Shown: positions 1 through 6,686 of the stretch, in pieces | How positions within the stretch are numbered: position 1 is the first letter of the stretch | How the letters are laid out: each line of letters opens with the position of its first letter | Assembly (NCBI RefSeq): GCF_003481705.1 | Contig: NZ_QULN01000017.1 | Coordinates: 1 to 28,604 of the forward strand | Length of the DNA: 28,604 nt | Source of the DNA: Butyricicoccus sp. OM04-18BH | Lineage (GTDB): Bacteria > Bacillota > Clostridia > Oscillospirales > Butyricicoccaceae | Direction of reading: 5' to 3' | Program-made: the position numbers and the translations under genes | The notes under the pieces: model-generated | What the model saw: the letters and a program-made list of their open reading frames with translations, nothing else | What the model was told of the DNA's origin: nothing | The model's database searches: none

Positions 1-471
1 TGCTTTGGCGTTTTTCTGCTGTTTCAGCCCGTCCCGGACAGGGCGGGTCTTGGAATAGGTCAGTTCGCCCCATGCCATCAGCCTGCCGTCTGCCACAGGA
101 CGCCGCCTGTCATCATCGTAGTTGACGATGGAAAGAGGCTGGTTATCCGGCGGCTTCGGGTAGGTGCCTATGTCCACGGGCCGCTGGGTGGAATAATAGC
201 GGTAAACGCCCTCCGGTCCCAGCTCGGTATGCTTGACCGCCGCATGGTAAAACTGCTGATAGTCGTCCACCCGGCGGTCAAAGTCCCTCTGCGCCCACGC
301 TTGACTGGTTCCATAGCGGCCCCAGTAGTAATCCCGATGGCCGTTTTCCCCCTCGGTAAACTGCCAGGTCACAAAGGGGCTCGGCGCTCCCGGATTATGC
401 CCCAGCGCAAAGCCGTGTCCGGTTTCAAAGGTGGCAGCTTTCAAAATCACATATCCTTGTACTGTCTCCAA
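1..471 (-). CDS. Conjugative-element hypothetical protein, N-terminal 157 residues
   Basis: The frame is open from a TTG start at 471 to the window edge, so the gene is cut at its C-terminus by the window. TTG is chosen because a strong ribosome binding site (AGGAGG, 478-483) sits about 7 bases upstream. The visible part begins METVQGYVILKAATFETG and includes an aromatic-rich stretch with tyrosine and tryptophan residues. The pattern recalls accessory proteins found in Clostridia ICEs near DUF4316/YodL-type genes, but I do not recognise a defined function. It is the last visible gene of the leftward cluster that starts with the DUF4366 gene, about 130 bases after the Cys-rich VLP gene. Mobile-element accessory identity is inferred mainly from this context. 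Confidence 0.6.
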   Translation of the reverse strand, partial: METVQGYVILKAATFETGHGFALGHNPGAPSPFVTWQFTEGENGHRDYYWGRYGTSQAWAQRDFDRRVDDYQQFYHAAVKHTELGPEGVYRYYSTQRPVDIGTYPKPPDNQPLSIVNYDDDRRRPVADGRLMAWGELTYSKTRPVRDGLKQQKNAKA

Positions 472-491
472 GAGATCCCTCCTTTCTGTGC

Positions 492-513
492 CTCGGGCCA
501 ACATGACCCGAAG
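492..513. repeat. Intercistronic hairpin, copy 1
   Basis: Inverted arms CTCGGGCCA and TGACCCGAAG flank a 3-base loop with one wobble pair. A near twin lies at 1012-1034, also just upstream of a leftward gene of the same cluster. No T-run follows, so it looks like an RNA-processing or attenuation structure rather than a terminator. Confidence 0.5.
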
Positions 514-603
514 TGCTGGATGTTACGAAATAAGAGGGCAGACCGGGGAGGAATGTAATAAGATATTCCCACCCCGGAAACACCCTCAAAAAAGCCCGGA
601 ATG

Positions 604-1005
604 TCAAGCCTTTGGAGGCGGCAAATCGTAACAGCCGCCCGGCCTTTTCTCCCGCATTTTCCTCATGCGTTCCCGGCTTTTCCGTCGGTTCCCTTCGGCC
701 TTGCAGGCGTCGGAGCAGTAGGCTTGACGCCCCTCGGGCAAAAATGCCTTTCCGCAGACCGCACAGGCCCGCAGCTCCGGGGAGATGCCTTCCGTTGTCA
801 GCGCCGCTTGAAGCTCCGGGTTAAGGGGCAGGACAGCCTCACGGAAGTAACGGCAGTACGCCCCTGTCCAGCACTTGTGCAGCATATAGCAGGCACAGTC
901 AAGAGGAAGGCACAGGCCGCTTTCCCGGTCATAGTTGGCGCACATCCCCGTGACCAGAGAACGGATTTTTTTCTTCTCGTCACGGGTCAGCTCCCGGGCG
1001 TCCAT
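604..1005 (-). CDS. Cysteine-rich VLP domain protein of a conjugative element
   Basis: The protein has 133 residues and many cysteines. Its N-terminal half has the Cys-rich VLP pattern (LTRDEKKKIRSLV, then cysteines in a CLPLDCACYML context and YCRYFREAVLP). The C-terminal half has a CAVCGKAFLPEGRQAYCSD zinc-ribbon-like motif followed by a basic tail. These proteins are common accessory genes of Clostridia ICEs; their biochemical role is not established, and nucleic-acid or metal binding is an inference from the cysteine pairs. The ATG follows the stop codon of the upstream gene directly, with only a weak ribosome binding site, so translational coupling is likely. A paralogue with the same domain order lies at 11317-11718 in element B. 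Confidence 0.85.
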   Translation of the reverse strand: MDARELTRDEKKKIRSLVTGMCANYDRESGLCLPLDCACYMLHKCWTGAYCRYFREAVLPLNPELQAALTTEGISPELRACAVCGKAFLPEGRQAYCSDACKAEGNRRKSRERMRKMREKRPGGCYDLPPPKA

Positions 1006-1197
1006 TTAAGACTTCGGGCCACGATGGCCCGAAGGGCGGGGCTCCACGATCAGCGCCCGGAACTTCTTCCGGCACTGTTTTTTCTTTCCTTTGCACTCCT
1101 TGTAATAACGGCATCCCTTACAAGGGTCGTCATTGTCCCAGCCGGGGTGCGGTACTTCCTTCATCATTCGTTCAAAAGGGCTGCTTGTAAAATTCAT
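1006..1197 (-). CDS. Small cysteine-containing conjugative-element protein
   Basis: This is a short protein of 63 residues with the metal-site-like motif CKGCRYYKECKGKKKQC and a basic C-terminus. I chose the ATG at 1197, which is about 7 bases after GGAGG; an upstream ATG at 1203 overlaps the preceding stop as ATGA but sits too close to the ribosome binding site. The gene lies between the DUF4366 and Cys-rich VLP genes, and its stop codon abuts the next ATG. Function is unknown. Small cysteine-rich proteins occur at this position in related ICEs, so an accessory role in the element is the reasonable reading. Confidence 0.65.
   Translation of the reverse strand: MNFTSSPFERMMKEVPHPGWDNDDPCKGCRYYKECKGKKKQCRKKFRALIVEPRPSGHRGPKS
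1012..1034. repeat. Intercistronic hairpin, copy 2
   Basis: Perfect 10-base inverted arms CTTCGGGCCA and TGGCCCGAAG enclose a 3-base loop. It lies at the 3' end of the small cysteine gene, 6 bases before the ATG of the Cys-rich VLP gene, where folding could mask or space that start. It closely resembles the hairpin at 492-513. Confidence 0.6.
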
Positions 1198-1199
1198 TC

Positions 1200-1766
1200 T
1201 CATTCCTCCGTATCTTCCTCCCACGGCGGGGTATTTTCGTCCTCGGGTTCCTCTGCGATCTCCTCCAGCTCCCCGTCCTCATATTCGCAGTAATCATCTT
1301 CCAAATCCGGGGCCTCATGCTTCGGCTTGTAAATCTTGAAATAGTAACCAATCCCACCGCCGGCCAGCACCACCGCACCGATCAGGAGCAGAGAGAGAAG
1401 GGGGCTGTCCTTTTTCTCCGGCTTGGGTTCCGGTACTTCCTCCACCGGTTCGGTGGGCTTTGGCTCTGGCTCAGGGGTCACTTCTTTGGGCGGTTCCTTG
1501 CCCTGTTCAGCAAGAGGCAGAAGGTCGTCTGTGGTAACGGTATTGAGGAAATAGACGTTCTCGCTGGTTTTCTGTTTGTCGATCACCAGATAAAACACGC
1601 TCTCGTCTGCTGTGGTGATGGTGTAGAACTCCTTTCCATCCTCGTCGGTGGCGTTGTCCACCACGGTTCCCGTCCCGTCCGGGGTAAAGGGGTTCTGGGT
1701 TTCCTTGCCCGGCCCGCTATCCGTTACCGGCTGTTCCGGCGTTTTTGTGGTTTTATCATCTGCCAT
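1200..1766 (-). CDS. DUF4366 (CD1107-type) membrane protein of a conjugative element
   Basis: The protein has 188 residues in the usual DUF4366 order: a polar start, a compact domain with the motifs FYTITTADESVFYLVID and NVYFLNTV, a long Pro/Glu linker (about residues 90-120), one membrane segment (LLSLLLIGAVVLAGGGIGYYF) and an acidic cytoplasmic tail. The family is a constant companion of Tn1549/CTn-type conjugation modules; its exact transfer role is not known to me. ATG 1766 is preferred because AGGAGG lies 9 bases upstream, whereas ATG 1772 is only 3 bases from it. There is no signal peptide at the start, unlike the truncated relative at 27761-28213. It is the first gene of the leftward cluster. 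Confidence 0.85.
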   Translation of the reverse strand: MADDKTTKTPEQPVTDSGPGKETQNPFTPDGTGTVVDNATDEDGKEFYTITTADESVFYLVIDKQKTSENVYFLNTVTTDDLLPLAEQGKEPPKEVTPEPEPKPTEPVEEVPEPKPEKKDSPLLSLLLIGAVVLAGGGIGYYFKIYKPKHEAPDLEDDYCEYEDGELEEIAEEPEDENTPPWEEDTEE

Positions 1767-1794
1767 AAGCATTTACCTCCTGTTTTTTGGCATG

Positions 1795-1826
1795 AAAAAA
1801 GGGGCTCAACTTTTCAGTCAAGCCCC
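1795..1826 (-). terminator. Rho-independent terminator, minus strand
   Basis: GGGGCT and AGCCCC arms (1801-1806 and 1821-1826) are followed on the minus strand by six T residues. It lies upstream of the DUF4366 gene, so it would end or attenuate transcription coming from the right. Confidence 0.65.
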
Positions 1827-1858
1827 CGTGGGAAGTTCCTCCTTTCTCCGCCATGATA

Positions 1859-1892
1859 CAAAAATACCGCCCGTAGTCTCGTTTGGGCGGTA
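1859..1892 (-). terminator. Second rho-independent terminator, minus strand
   Basis: Perfect 8-base arms TACCGCCC and GGGCGGTA (1865-1872 and 1885-1892) are followed on the minus strand by TTTTTG. With 1795-1826 it forms a tandem pair that isolates the leftward conjugation genes from the rightward agrB-int block. Confidence 0.7.
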
Positions 1893-1904
1893 CTTTGTGT
1901 AAGA

Positions 1905-1934
1905 TTGGCAGTCCATTATTAAGTTTTTTATTAT
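1905..1934 (+). promoter_or_regulatory. Probable sigma-A promoter of the AgrB-like gene
   Basis: TTGGCA (1905-1910) and TATTAT (1929-1934) are separated by 18 bases. The predicted transcript starts near 1941 and gives a leader of about 45 bases before the ATG at 1987. Confidence 0.55.
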
Positions 1935-1986
1935 GTTCCCTTTGTACACCGTTGCAACTAAATTACTAGAGTCAGGAGAATAATTC

Positions 1987-2706
1987 ATGAAAAAATTATC
2001 ACAAGGAATCGCAAACTGGCTTTGTCGATGCAAAGAATTGTCAGAATTCTCTGCAGAAATCCAATACGCTGTACATCAAATTTTATGGGATCTTAGTACC
2101 TTGATCTTATCTTTGATATGCTTGCAACTCATTTACAGTGACATACAATCCGGTTTATTATTCGCAGCCTTATTTTTACCGTTACATTGTGTTGCCGGTG
2201 GCGCACACGCTCAAACCCGTTTGAACTGTGTCGGTATTACCATACTCATGTTTATTATCTGCGCATACTATTGCCATGAGGACACCATGCCCTTCATCAC
2301 CATTTTATCGATGCTGTCATGGCTCTTTATCTGGAAATTTGCTCCCACGGCTGCACAAAACCATATAATGACAATTCGGCAGAAAAAGAAAAATCGCAAG
2401 CTCACGCATCACATCTTATTGCTCTACCTTCTGCTAACAATTCTAAGTCAAAAAATGAATATTATAGCAGTTGTAAATTCTATTCAAATCAGCTTGATTA
2501 TAATTGCAATATTAATGTTTGCGTGTTCTGCATACGATAGCGATTGGCCGCACTTTAGTCAACACAGCTGGAAAAAACAATTACCGCAGGCAGTATTGGG
2601 ACTTTGTCTTTTGATTTGTCATAATGCGGTAAACATGACCAGTTATCATTGGGAATATCAAGATGAACTTTCTGATGATCTGCGTCGTAAATTCGATAAC
2701 ATTTGA
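1987..2706 (+). CDS. agrB: AgrB-family membrane cysteine endopeptidase
   Basis: The protein has 239 residues with several hydrophobic segments and the AgrB hallmark AGGAHAQTRLNC. This places His74 and Cys81 seven residues apart, the same spacing as the catalytic His/Cys pair of staphylococcal AgrB. AgrB processes and exports the AgrD pheromone precursor at the cytoplasmic membrane. ATG 1987 has AGGAGA about 7 bases upstream. The usual Arg before the Gly-Gly is replaced (LHCVAGG), so the protein is a divergent member. I found no agrD-like peptide (short, amphipathic start, central Cys) within 300 bases on either side, and no AgrC/AgrA pair follows. It is AT-richer than its neighbours, which fits acquisition with the ICE. 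Family is confident; substrate unknown. Confidence 0.85.
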   Translation: MKKLSQGIANWLCRCKELSEFSAEIQYAVHQILWDLSTLILSLICLQLIYSDIQSGLLFAALFLPLHCVAGGAHAQTRLNCVGITILMFIICAYYCHEDTMPFITILSMLSWLFIWKFAPTAAQNHIMTIRQKKKNRKLTHHILLLYLLLTILSQKMNIIAVVNSIQISLIIIAILMFACSAYDSDWPHFSQHSWKKQLPQAVLGLCLLICHNAVNMTSYHWEYQDELSDDLRRKFDNI

Positions 2707-2726
2707 CGTTTTATCCTTTCAATTCC

Positions 2727-2772
2727 CAGAGCCTCGCATGGCTCCCACAGCTATGCGAGGCTCTGTTTTTTT
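2727..2772 (+). terminator. Strong terminator after the AgrB-like gene
   Basis: A perfect 13-base stem (CAGAGCCTCGCAT with ATGCGAGGCTCTG) is followed by TTTTTTT. It closes the single-gene agrB transcript 20 bases after its stop. Confidence 0.9.
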
Positions 2773-2862
2773 GCAAAATCCGCGTAATTTACCCGCGCAT
2801 CCGAAATAATTTTCGCATTTCCACACACTGTATACTTTGTCGACCAACTGTAAACCGATTTC

Positions 2863-2871
2863 TGCTATGAT
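2863..2871 (+). promoter_or_regulatory. Probable extended -10 promoter of the XRE regulator
   Basis: TGCTATGAT is an extended -10 element 56 bases before the ATG at 2927. No good -35 is seen, which extended -10 promoters tolerate. Confidence 0.4.
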
Positions 2872-2926
2872 TAAACTATAAAAAACAACTGGATTATTCC
2901 TTCATTATATCCCAAGGAGACGAGAT

Positions 2927-3214
2927 ATGCGATATGAACGATTACGGCAGCTGAGAATGGAAAAAGGCATGACGCAGACCACTCTGGCGCGTTCCCTTTC
3001 CGTCAGCAAGGCGGCAATTTCAACGTATGAAAACGGTCTGCGCAATCCGCCGGATAATACGCTTGTCGATATGGCGCATTTTTTCAATGTATCCGTAGAC
3101 TACTTACTGGGGGTTTCCGACATCAGATATGCTTTCAAAACGTCGTTTACCCGTGATGAGCTTATCGCGGCGGAAGCTGTCATTCTCACGCTTCTCGATA
3201 TGCTCCGCCGATAA
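2927..3214 (+). CDS. XRE/Cro-C1 family transcriptional regulator
   Basis: The protein has 95 residues. Residues 4-60 form a classic helix-turn-helix of the XRE type (RLRQLRMEKGMTQTTLA, VSKAAISTYENGLRNP, then VDYLLG). A short helical C-terminus probably serves dimerisation. AAGGAG lies about 8 bases before the ATG. It stands alone between two terminators, directly before the excision and integration genes. I infer a repressor of element A functions such as int/xis or transfer, as is usual for XRE proteins in ICEs; its operator is not identified. Only the DNA-binding family is certain. Confidence 0.88.
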   Translation: MRYERLRQLRMEKGMTQTTLARSLSVSKAAISTYENGLRNPPDNTLVDMAHFFNVSVDYLLGVSDIRYAFKTSFTRDELIAAEAVILTLLDMLRR

Positions 3215-3217
3215 AAA

Positions 3218-3273
3218 AGTATCACCCCGTTCGAACGCATTGTTTCTTCTGTGCGCTCGAACGGAGTGATACT
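3218..3273 (+). terminator. Long inverted repeat, probable terminator of the XRE gene
   Basis: Arms of 21 bases (AGTATCACCCCGTTCGAACGC and its complement with two wobble/mismatch positions) flank a 14-base loop, starting 3 bases after the XRE stop. Only a short CCGTTTT tract follows, so it could also stabilise the mRNA end. Confidence 0.6.
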
Positions 3274-3372
3274 CCGTTTTCTGTACCTTGACAATCTAAA
3301 CCCGGGTGTGCTCCGTGAAAGCAGGCACCGGAAAGCTGCAACCCGTTAAGCGAATGAGAAGATCAGCAGCGA

Positions 3373-3406
3373 CCATCGGCGGCTGAATACCGATGGAACT
3401 ATATTT
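3373..3406 (+). terminator. Hairpin with T-run upstream of the excisionase-like gene
   Basis: Arms CCATCGG and CCGATGG (3373-3379, 3390-3396) are followed by AACTATATTTTTT. It may attenuate read-through into the excision genes. Confidence 0.45.
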
Positions 3407-3429
3407 TTTAGACGGTAGGAGGTGTTTCT

Positions 3430-3624
3430 ATGAACCCTGATGCTTTTGACAGTTATCCCGAAATGCTGAACGCCGAACAGCTTGCGAAAATGCTCGGCAT
3501 TTCCCGTGCAGGCGCATATCAGCTGCTGAACTGCGACTCCTTTCCTACACTCCATATTGGCAAGCGTAAAATCGCGCCGAAAAGCAAGGTGCTGGAGTGG
3601 ATCGACCAGATGACCAGTCATTGA
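3430..3624 (+). CDS. Excisionase-like helix-turn-helix protein
   Basis: The protein has 64 residues with an AlpA/Xis-type winged helix: LNAEQLAKMLGISRAGAYQLL, then a wing with FPTLHIGKRKIAPKS and VLEWID. Such proteins bind DNA at element ends to direct excision, or act as small regulators. TAGGAGG lies 7 bases before the ATG. The gene precedes the tyrosine integrase by about 130 bases in the same direction, the usual xis-int order. Excisionase activity is inferred from fold and position; it is not closely similar to the other two excisionase-like proteins in this window (11014-11217 and 26192-26431). Confidence 0.75.
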   Translation: MNPDAFDSYPEMLNAEQLAKMLGISRAGAYQLLNCDSFPTLHIGKRKIAPKSKVLEWIDQMTSH

Positions 3625-3697
3625 CTCATGTACCGTTTTTACAACATTAAGGAAAATTGTTAAATTTTCTGTTGGGCTATGAACGCATATCGTCCTA

Positions 3698-3706
3698 TGC
3701 TATACT
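3698..3706 (+). promoter_or_regulatory. Probable extended -10 promoter of the integrase gene
   Basis: TGCTATACT lies 48 bases before the ATG at 3754. Transcription starting near 3714 would exclude the longer in-frame start at 3679, which supports 3754. Confidence 0.5.
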
Positions 3707-3753
3707 GTAAATACGAAGTGCATTCATGTGCCAGCAGAAAGGAGTTCTTATTT

Positions 3754-4929
3754 ATGGCACGCACAAAAAACTGCCGCAGTGCGTCCGGCAGCGGCAATAT
3801 CCGCAAGCGGCCAAACGGAACGTGGGAGGGCCGCTATACCGCCGGAACAGACGAGCGAACGGGAAAATCTATCCGGCGCTCGGTTTACGGCAAAACGCAG
3901 AAAGAAGTCCGCGAACGTCTGCGTCAGATTACAAACGATATTGACACCGGCTCCTATGTCGCCCCATGCTCCATGAAATACAGTGAATGGATCGACATAT
4001 GGCTCAGCGAATACCTGACCGGACGTTCCCCCTTGACCATCAGCCAGTACAAAAGCTATGCACACAATCATATTGTGCCGGTACTGGGCAATCACAGACT
4101 GGACGAGCTTTCCCTTGCGCAGATACAGAAGTTCATCAATTCGCTTGCACAGGAAAGTTTGTCCGCCAAGACCGTAAAGAATATTTACGGCATCATGCAC
4201 CGCTGTTTGCAGCAGGCCGTAACGCTCGGCTATCTGCGGCATAATCCATCGGAGCATTGCAGTCTGCCGCGCAGTCTGGACCCGGGCATTACCCCGCTGG
4301 AAACGCCCGAGATCATGCTGCTCATTCGCAGATTACAGGAGCTCAACCACCCCGATGCCAATCTTATTCTGGTAACACTGTTTACCGGAATGAGGCAGAG
4401 CGAGGTGATCGGATTGAGCTGGCCCGATGTAGATTTTCGGAAAGGCATCATCTTTGTCCGGCGGCAGCTTGTCAAGCTCCCCGAAAAAGGACAAGGCTAC
4501 ATATTTTCCTCACCGAAAAGCAGAAAGTCGCGCATCATCAAACCAGCCCAAACCGTAATGCGTATTCTTGATCATCAGCGTGAACAGCAGAAGCATTGGG
4601 CGCAGACCGCCGGCAGTGCATGGGACAATCCCGACAATCTGGTGTTCACCAACGAGGTCGGACGGCATCTTGCTCATGTCACCGTTTACAAGCGGTTCAA
4701 GGATATTGTCCGTGAGCTTGGTTTTCCGGAGTGCCGTTTTCACGATCTCCGGCATACCTTCGCAACCGTTTCGCTGGAAAACGGCGACAGCATCAAGACC
4801 GTACAGGCCAATCTCGGACACGCTACCGCATCGTTCACCATGGCAAAATATGCTCATGTCAGCGAGGTGATGCGTATGGAAAGCTCAGTCCAAATGGACC
4901 GGTTTATTCACAATGTGTCTGACCTGTGA
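3754..4929 (+). CDS. int: Tyrosine recombinase (integrase) of element A
   Basis: The protein has 391 residues in the typical ICE/phage integrase order: an N-terminal AP2-like arm-binding part (about 10-65), a SAM-like core-binding domain (about 75-170) and a catalytic domain (about 180-385). All key residues appear: Arg214 (TGMRQSEV), Lys255, His330 and Arg333 (HDLRHTFAT), His356 (LGHA) and the nucleophile Tyr366 (AKYAHVS). It should be active. The start at 3754 has AAAGGAG about 9 bases upstream; an in-frame ATG at 3679 lies before the promoter-like site. The stop is about 115 bases from a tRNA-Ser gene whose 3' end points at it, so the tRNA region is the likely target. It is the only intact integrase of three in the window. 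Confidence 0.93.
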   Translation: MARTKNCRSASGSGNIRKRPNGTWEGRYTAGTDERTGKSIRRSVYGKTQKEVRERLRQITNDIDTGSYVAPCSMKYSEWIDIWLSEYLTGRSPLTISQYKSYAHNHIVPVLGNHRLDELSLAQIQKFINSLAQESLSAKTVKNIYGIMHRCLQQAVTLGYLRHNPSEHCSLPRSLDPGITPLETPEIMLLIRRLQELNHPDANLILVTLFTGMRQSEVIGLSWPDVDFRKGIIFVRRQLVKLPEKGQGYIFSSPKSRKSRIIKPAQTVMRILDHQREQQKHWAQTAGSAWDNPDNLVFTNEVGRHLAHVTVYKRFKDIVRELGFPECRFHDLRHTFATVSLENGDSIKTVQANLGHATASFTMAKYAHVSEVMRMESSVQMDRFIHNVSDL

Positions 4930-4939
4930 CAACTCGTTT

Positions 4940-4960
4940 GGGGTACGCTAAGGGGTACGC
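4940..4960 (+). repeat. Tandem 9-base direct repeat after int
   Basis: GGGGTACGC occurs at 4940-4948 and 4952-4960. Repeats just after an integrase gene are possible integrase arm-binding or att-flanking sites; the function here is inferred. Confidence 0.4.
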
Positions 4961-5003
4961 AAAAATCAAGCATTCAAAAAAGTTAGTAATTTTCTCTGCA
5001 AAA

Positions 5004-5039
5004 TAAAAAACAGCACCTTTCATCACTGAAAAGTGCTGT
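5004..5039 (-). terminator. Terminator of the tRNA-Ser gene
   Basis: Arms of 13 bases with one mismatch (5010-5022 and 5027-5039) are followed on the minus strand by TTTTTTATTTT. It starts 4 bases after the tRNA CCA end. Confidence 0.85.
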
Positions 5040-5043
5040 CATG

Positions 5044-5134
5044 TGGCGGAGAAGGTGGGATTCGAACCCACGTGGCGTGTTACCGCCAACTCGATTTCGA
5101 GTCGAGCTCGTTATGACCACTTCGATACTTCTCC
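5044..5134 (-). tRNA. tRNA-Ser(CGA)
   Basis: On the minus strand the acceptor stem GGAGAAG pairs with CTTCTCC, followed by G and an encoded CCA. The anticodon loop is CTCGAAA between GCTCGA and TCGAG arms, giving anticodon CGA (serine UCG). A long variable arm (GGCGGTAACACGCC region) and the T-arm GGGTTCGAATCCC confirm a class II serine tRNA. The gene is intact although an integrase lies beside its 3' end. Confidence 0.95.
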
Positions 5135-5216
5135 GTAGCGCACCCGTTTCACAGGTGCTTAATTATTATATCATCTTGCGCGCAGATTGACAAGAGTTTT
5201 TTTGCAAAAGCGGAAT

Positions 5217-5966
5217 TTATTTTTTCTCGCGCGGTTTCTTCGGCTTTCGTGTCCGGTCCGGCGCCCAGCCGTCCAGCGGATAGCGCTGCATCGCGCCGAA
5301 AATTCGCTCCCGCAGACCCGGCATGGTCGTTTCCAGATTTTTTAGAAGCTCCTTGATCTCCTGCCGCTTGGTATTGCCGTCGGCAGGGCAGGGGTTGTGC
5401 ACGATCGGCAGCTCATGGCGCTTTGCGAACGAGCGGACGAAATACTCCGGCACATAAAGCAGCGGGCGGATGAGCGTGATGTCGGCGCGGTCGAGGTAGG
5501 TCACGGGCTGGAAGCACGAGATGCGGCCCTCATAGAACAGCGAGAGCATATACGTCTCGACCACATCATCGAAATGGTGGCCGAGGGCGACCTTGTTGCA
5601 GCCTGCGGCCTTTGCGGCCTCGTGCAGCGCGCCGCGGCGCATCTTCGCGCACAGCGCACAGGGGTTTTCCTCGTGGCGGATGTCGAAAATGATCGGTCCG
5701 ATCTGGGTAGGGACGCGGATGTATTCTACACCGAGACGGTCGCAGAGCGCCTGCACAGGCGAGAAATCCATTTCGTCGTAGCCCATTTCGAGCGTGATCG
5801 CGACGACTTCGAACTTTTCGGGATAGAAACGGCTGAGCTGCGTCAGCGCGACGAGCAGGGCGAGCGAGTCCTTGCCGCCCGAAACGCCGACCGCCACGCG
5901 GTCGCCTTCCTTTATCATATTGTAATGGTCCACCGCGCGGCGGACATAAGAGAGCATTTTCTGCAT
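5217..5966 (-). CDS. ttcA: TtcA-like tRNA thiolation enzyme (PP-loop ATPase)
   Basis: The protein has 249 residues with the PP-loop SGGKDS at residues 29-34, which adenylates the target base, and a CxxC (Cys103, Cys106) plus Cys193, matching the cysteines that hold the iron-sulfur cluster in TtcA. TtcA makes 2-thiocytidine at position 32 of some tRNAs in the cytoplasm. GHHFDDVVET (129-138) is the second nucleotide-binding motif. ATG 5966 is preferred, with AGAGGA upstream; the longer frame to 6077 begins in AT-rich non-coding DNA. The C-terminus is basic (RKPKKPREKK). It lies 70 bases from the tRNA-Ser gene. A related PP-loop tRNA enzyme remains possible, but the cysteine pattern favours TtcA. 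Confidence 0.87.
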   Translation of the reverse strand: MQKMLSYVRRAVDHYNMIKEGDRVAVGVSGGKDSLALLVALTQLSRFYPEKFEVVAITLEMGYDEMDFSPVQALCDRLGVEYIRVPTQIGPIIFDIRHEENPCALCAKMRRGALHEAAKAAGCNKVALGHHFDDVVETYMLSLFYEGRISCFQPVTYLDRADITLIRPLLYVPEYFVRSFAKRHELPIVHNPCPADGNTKRQEIKELLKNLETTMPGLRERIFGAMQRYPLDGWAPDRTRKPKKPREKK

Positions 5967-6141
5967 GGCGTGTCCTCTTTTTCGTATGTTATCCTTATTA
6001 TATACTATATATATACCAGATTTGACGCGGTGACGCAAATACAAAAAGTGAATTGAGAAGTGAGAAAACAAGAGCATAAAAGAGAATAAACGAGAATAAA
6101 AGAGATTGCATCGGATTTAAGATATTTTTTGAAAATAAGGC

Positions 6142-6170
6142 TTGACTTGCGCATTTAGATGTGTTTTAAT
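6142..6170 (+). promoter_or_regulatory. Promoter of rplM-rpsI
   Basis: TTGACT (6142-6147) and TTTAAT (6165-6170) are 17 bases apart. The leader of about 65 bases before rplM could hold an L13-type autoregulatory structure, but I could not confirm one by eye. Confidence 0.75.
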
Positions 6171-6242
6171 AGATATGCTCGTTGAGAGCGGTAAATTAGT
6201 TGTCAAAATAATTTTTGATAGATATAAACGGAGGAAGAAAAC

Positions 6243-6671
6243 ATGTCTACTTTTATGGCTAAGGCAGAGACTGTCGAGCGTAAGTGGTACGTGCTGGATG
6301 CAGCTGGCAAGCCGCTGGGCCGCACTGCTGCTACCGCGGCAATGCTTCTGCGCGGCAAGCACAAGACCACCTTTACCCCGCACGTCGACTGCGGCGATTT
6401 CGTTATCATCGTAAACGCTGACAAGGCAGTTCTGACCGGCAAGAAGCTCACCCAGAAGTACTACCGTCATCACACCGGCTGGGTCGGCGGTCTGAAGGAA
6501 GTTCAGTACAAGACCCTCATGACCGAGAAGCCGGAGTTCGCTATGCAGCTCGCAGTTAAGGGCATGCTGCCGAAGAACTCCATCGGCCGTCAGTCCGCTA
6601 CCCGTCTGAAGGTATTTGCAGGCGAGAACCACAATCATCAGGCTCAGAAGCCCGAGAACTGGGAAAAGTAA
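6243..6671 (+). CDS. rplM: 50S ribosomal protein L13
   Basis: The protein has 142 residues, the normal length for bacterial L13. Recognisable parts are [36 protein letters not shown], the [14 protein letters not shown] stretch and the [13 protein letters not shown] motif. It assembles early in the large ribosomal subunit, binding 23S rRNA. ACGGAGGAAG precedes the ATG at 6243. rpsI follows after 15 bases, the conserved bacterial pair. The coding sequence prefers C-ending codons, as expected for a highly expressed gene. Confidence 0.98.
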   Translation: MSTFMAKAETVERKWYVLDAAGKPLGRTAATAAMLLRGKHKTTFTPHVDCGDFVIIVNADKAVLTGKKLTQKYYRHHTGWVGGLKEVQYKTLMTEKPEFAMQLAVKGMLPKNSIGRQSATRLKVFAGENHNHQAQKPENWEK

Positions 6672-6686
6672 GGGAGGAACTAACTG

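Larger units (their letters stand above)
1..4965. mobile_element. Terminal part of an integrative conjugative element (element A)
   Basis: Leftward accessory genes of conjugative elements (Cys-rich VLP, DUF4366) occupy the left part. An AgrB-like gene, an XRE regulator, an excisionase-like gene and a tyrosine integrase lie at the right, next to a tRNA-Ser gene. Integrase beside a tRNA is the usual layout at one end of an ICE. The other end lies outside the window, so the extent is inferred, and the exact right boundary (about 4930-5000) is not proven because no second att copy is visible here. Confidence 0.7.

Noticed and set aside
601..1293. Long plus-strand frame of 230 codons
   Set aside because: It is antisense to three clear minus-strand genes (Cys-rich VLP, small cysteine protein, DUF4366) and encodes no recognisable domain.
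1759..1854. A 32-codon minus-strand frame beginning MAEKGGTSHGG before the DUF4366 gene
   Set aside because: It runs through a terminator hairpin and the ribosome binding site of the real gene and has no ribosome binding site of its own.
1933..1983. A 16-codon frame just before agrB considered as agrD
   Set aside because: Its ATG lies inside the predicted -10 region, it has no Cys or Ser for a thiolactone/lactone ring, and it lacks a ribosome binding site.
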